In this document: one piece after another, positions 35,021 to 35,044 of the stretch | How positions within the stretch are numbered: position 1 is the first letter of the stretch | How the letters are laid out: every line of letters begins with the position of its first letter | Virus record (IMG/VR): IMGVR_UViG_3300025327_000103 | Span: 1-35,044 of that record | From: a virus | DNA length: 35,044 nt | Direction: 5' to 3' (one strand) | Notes under the pieces: model-generated | What the model was told of the DNA's origin: nothing | Databases searched by the model: none | The model's input: the letters and a program-made list of their open reading frames with translations, nothing else | Position numbers and translations under genes: made by a program

Positions 35021-35044
35021 CTTCAACTCAGATTTTGAACCTTG

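Noticed and set aside
1-35044. Retron, diversity-generating element, toxin-antitoxin pair or known anti-CRISPR locus
   Set aside because: No reverse transcriptase, template/variable repeat pair or recognisable toxin was found. The small HTH/RHH pair at 4526-4947 lacks a toxin neighbour.

Overview
The window is a stretch of a temperate tailed dsDNA phage with an HK97-type head, most likely a siphovirus. It holds a P27-family small terminase, a large terminase, a portal, an S49 prohead-type protease, a major capsid protein, decoration proteins and a head-tail connector. It also holds a CI-like repressor with a divergent CII-like regulator, a replication initiator, C5-methyltransferase, ParB, nucleases and a tyrosine integrase. 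Nearly all genes are on the + strand, tightly packed and often joined by ATGA overlaps. The host cannot be named. The only host clues are the GC-rich bacterial codon use, a bacterial tRNA 3' end at the attachment site, and many short palindromic dispersed repeats of the sort I associate with genomes of uncultivated environmental bacteria.

Layout. (1) 1-5834: an accessory block with a duplicated-motif protein, an AAA+ ATPase paired with a conserved partner, a DUF6573 protein, a stand-alone RarA/MgsA C-terminal domain, small DNA-binding proteins, and a small Zn-binding gene broken by a frameshift. Two near-identical extended -10 promoters (1049 and 3814) drive it. (2) 5835-7614: the lysogeny switch. 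A leftward CI-like repressor plus membrane protein face rightward genes that include a CII-like regulator, with palindromic operator candidates. (3) 7615-9944: small Zn-binding and membrane proteins heavily interrupted by repeats. (4) 9944-18353: replication and DNA metabolism, including an initiator gene carrying a probable iteron/DnaA-box origin inside it, a Myb/SANT-like protein, ParB, a VRR-NUC nuclease, a methyltransferase with seven tandem repeats, and two conserved phage proteins. (5) 18395-23234: a coiled-coil protein, two genes with internal deletions, an MmcB-like protein, a PD-(D/E)XK-like nuclease, a HTH protein, and the integrase, whose 3' end overlaps a tRNA-derived attachment core flanked by repeated arm-type motifs. 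(6) 23262-34987: packaging and head genes from HNH to head-tail connector, with a regulated leader ahead of the capsid gene. Tail and lysis genes are not in the window.

The most striking theme is a set of short palindromic repeat families (at least six) scattered through the phage. They sit between genes, at start/stop junctions and, in at least four genes (a membrane protein, the replication initiator, the portal and the S49 protease), inside the coding frame without breaking it. This resembles the in-frame palindromic elements described in Rickettsia. Phage genes lie on both sides of the att core, which argues that the sequence represents an excised or circular phage genome rather than a prophage cut at its ends.
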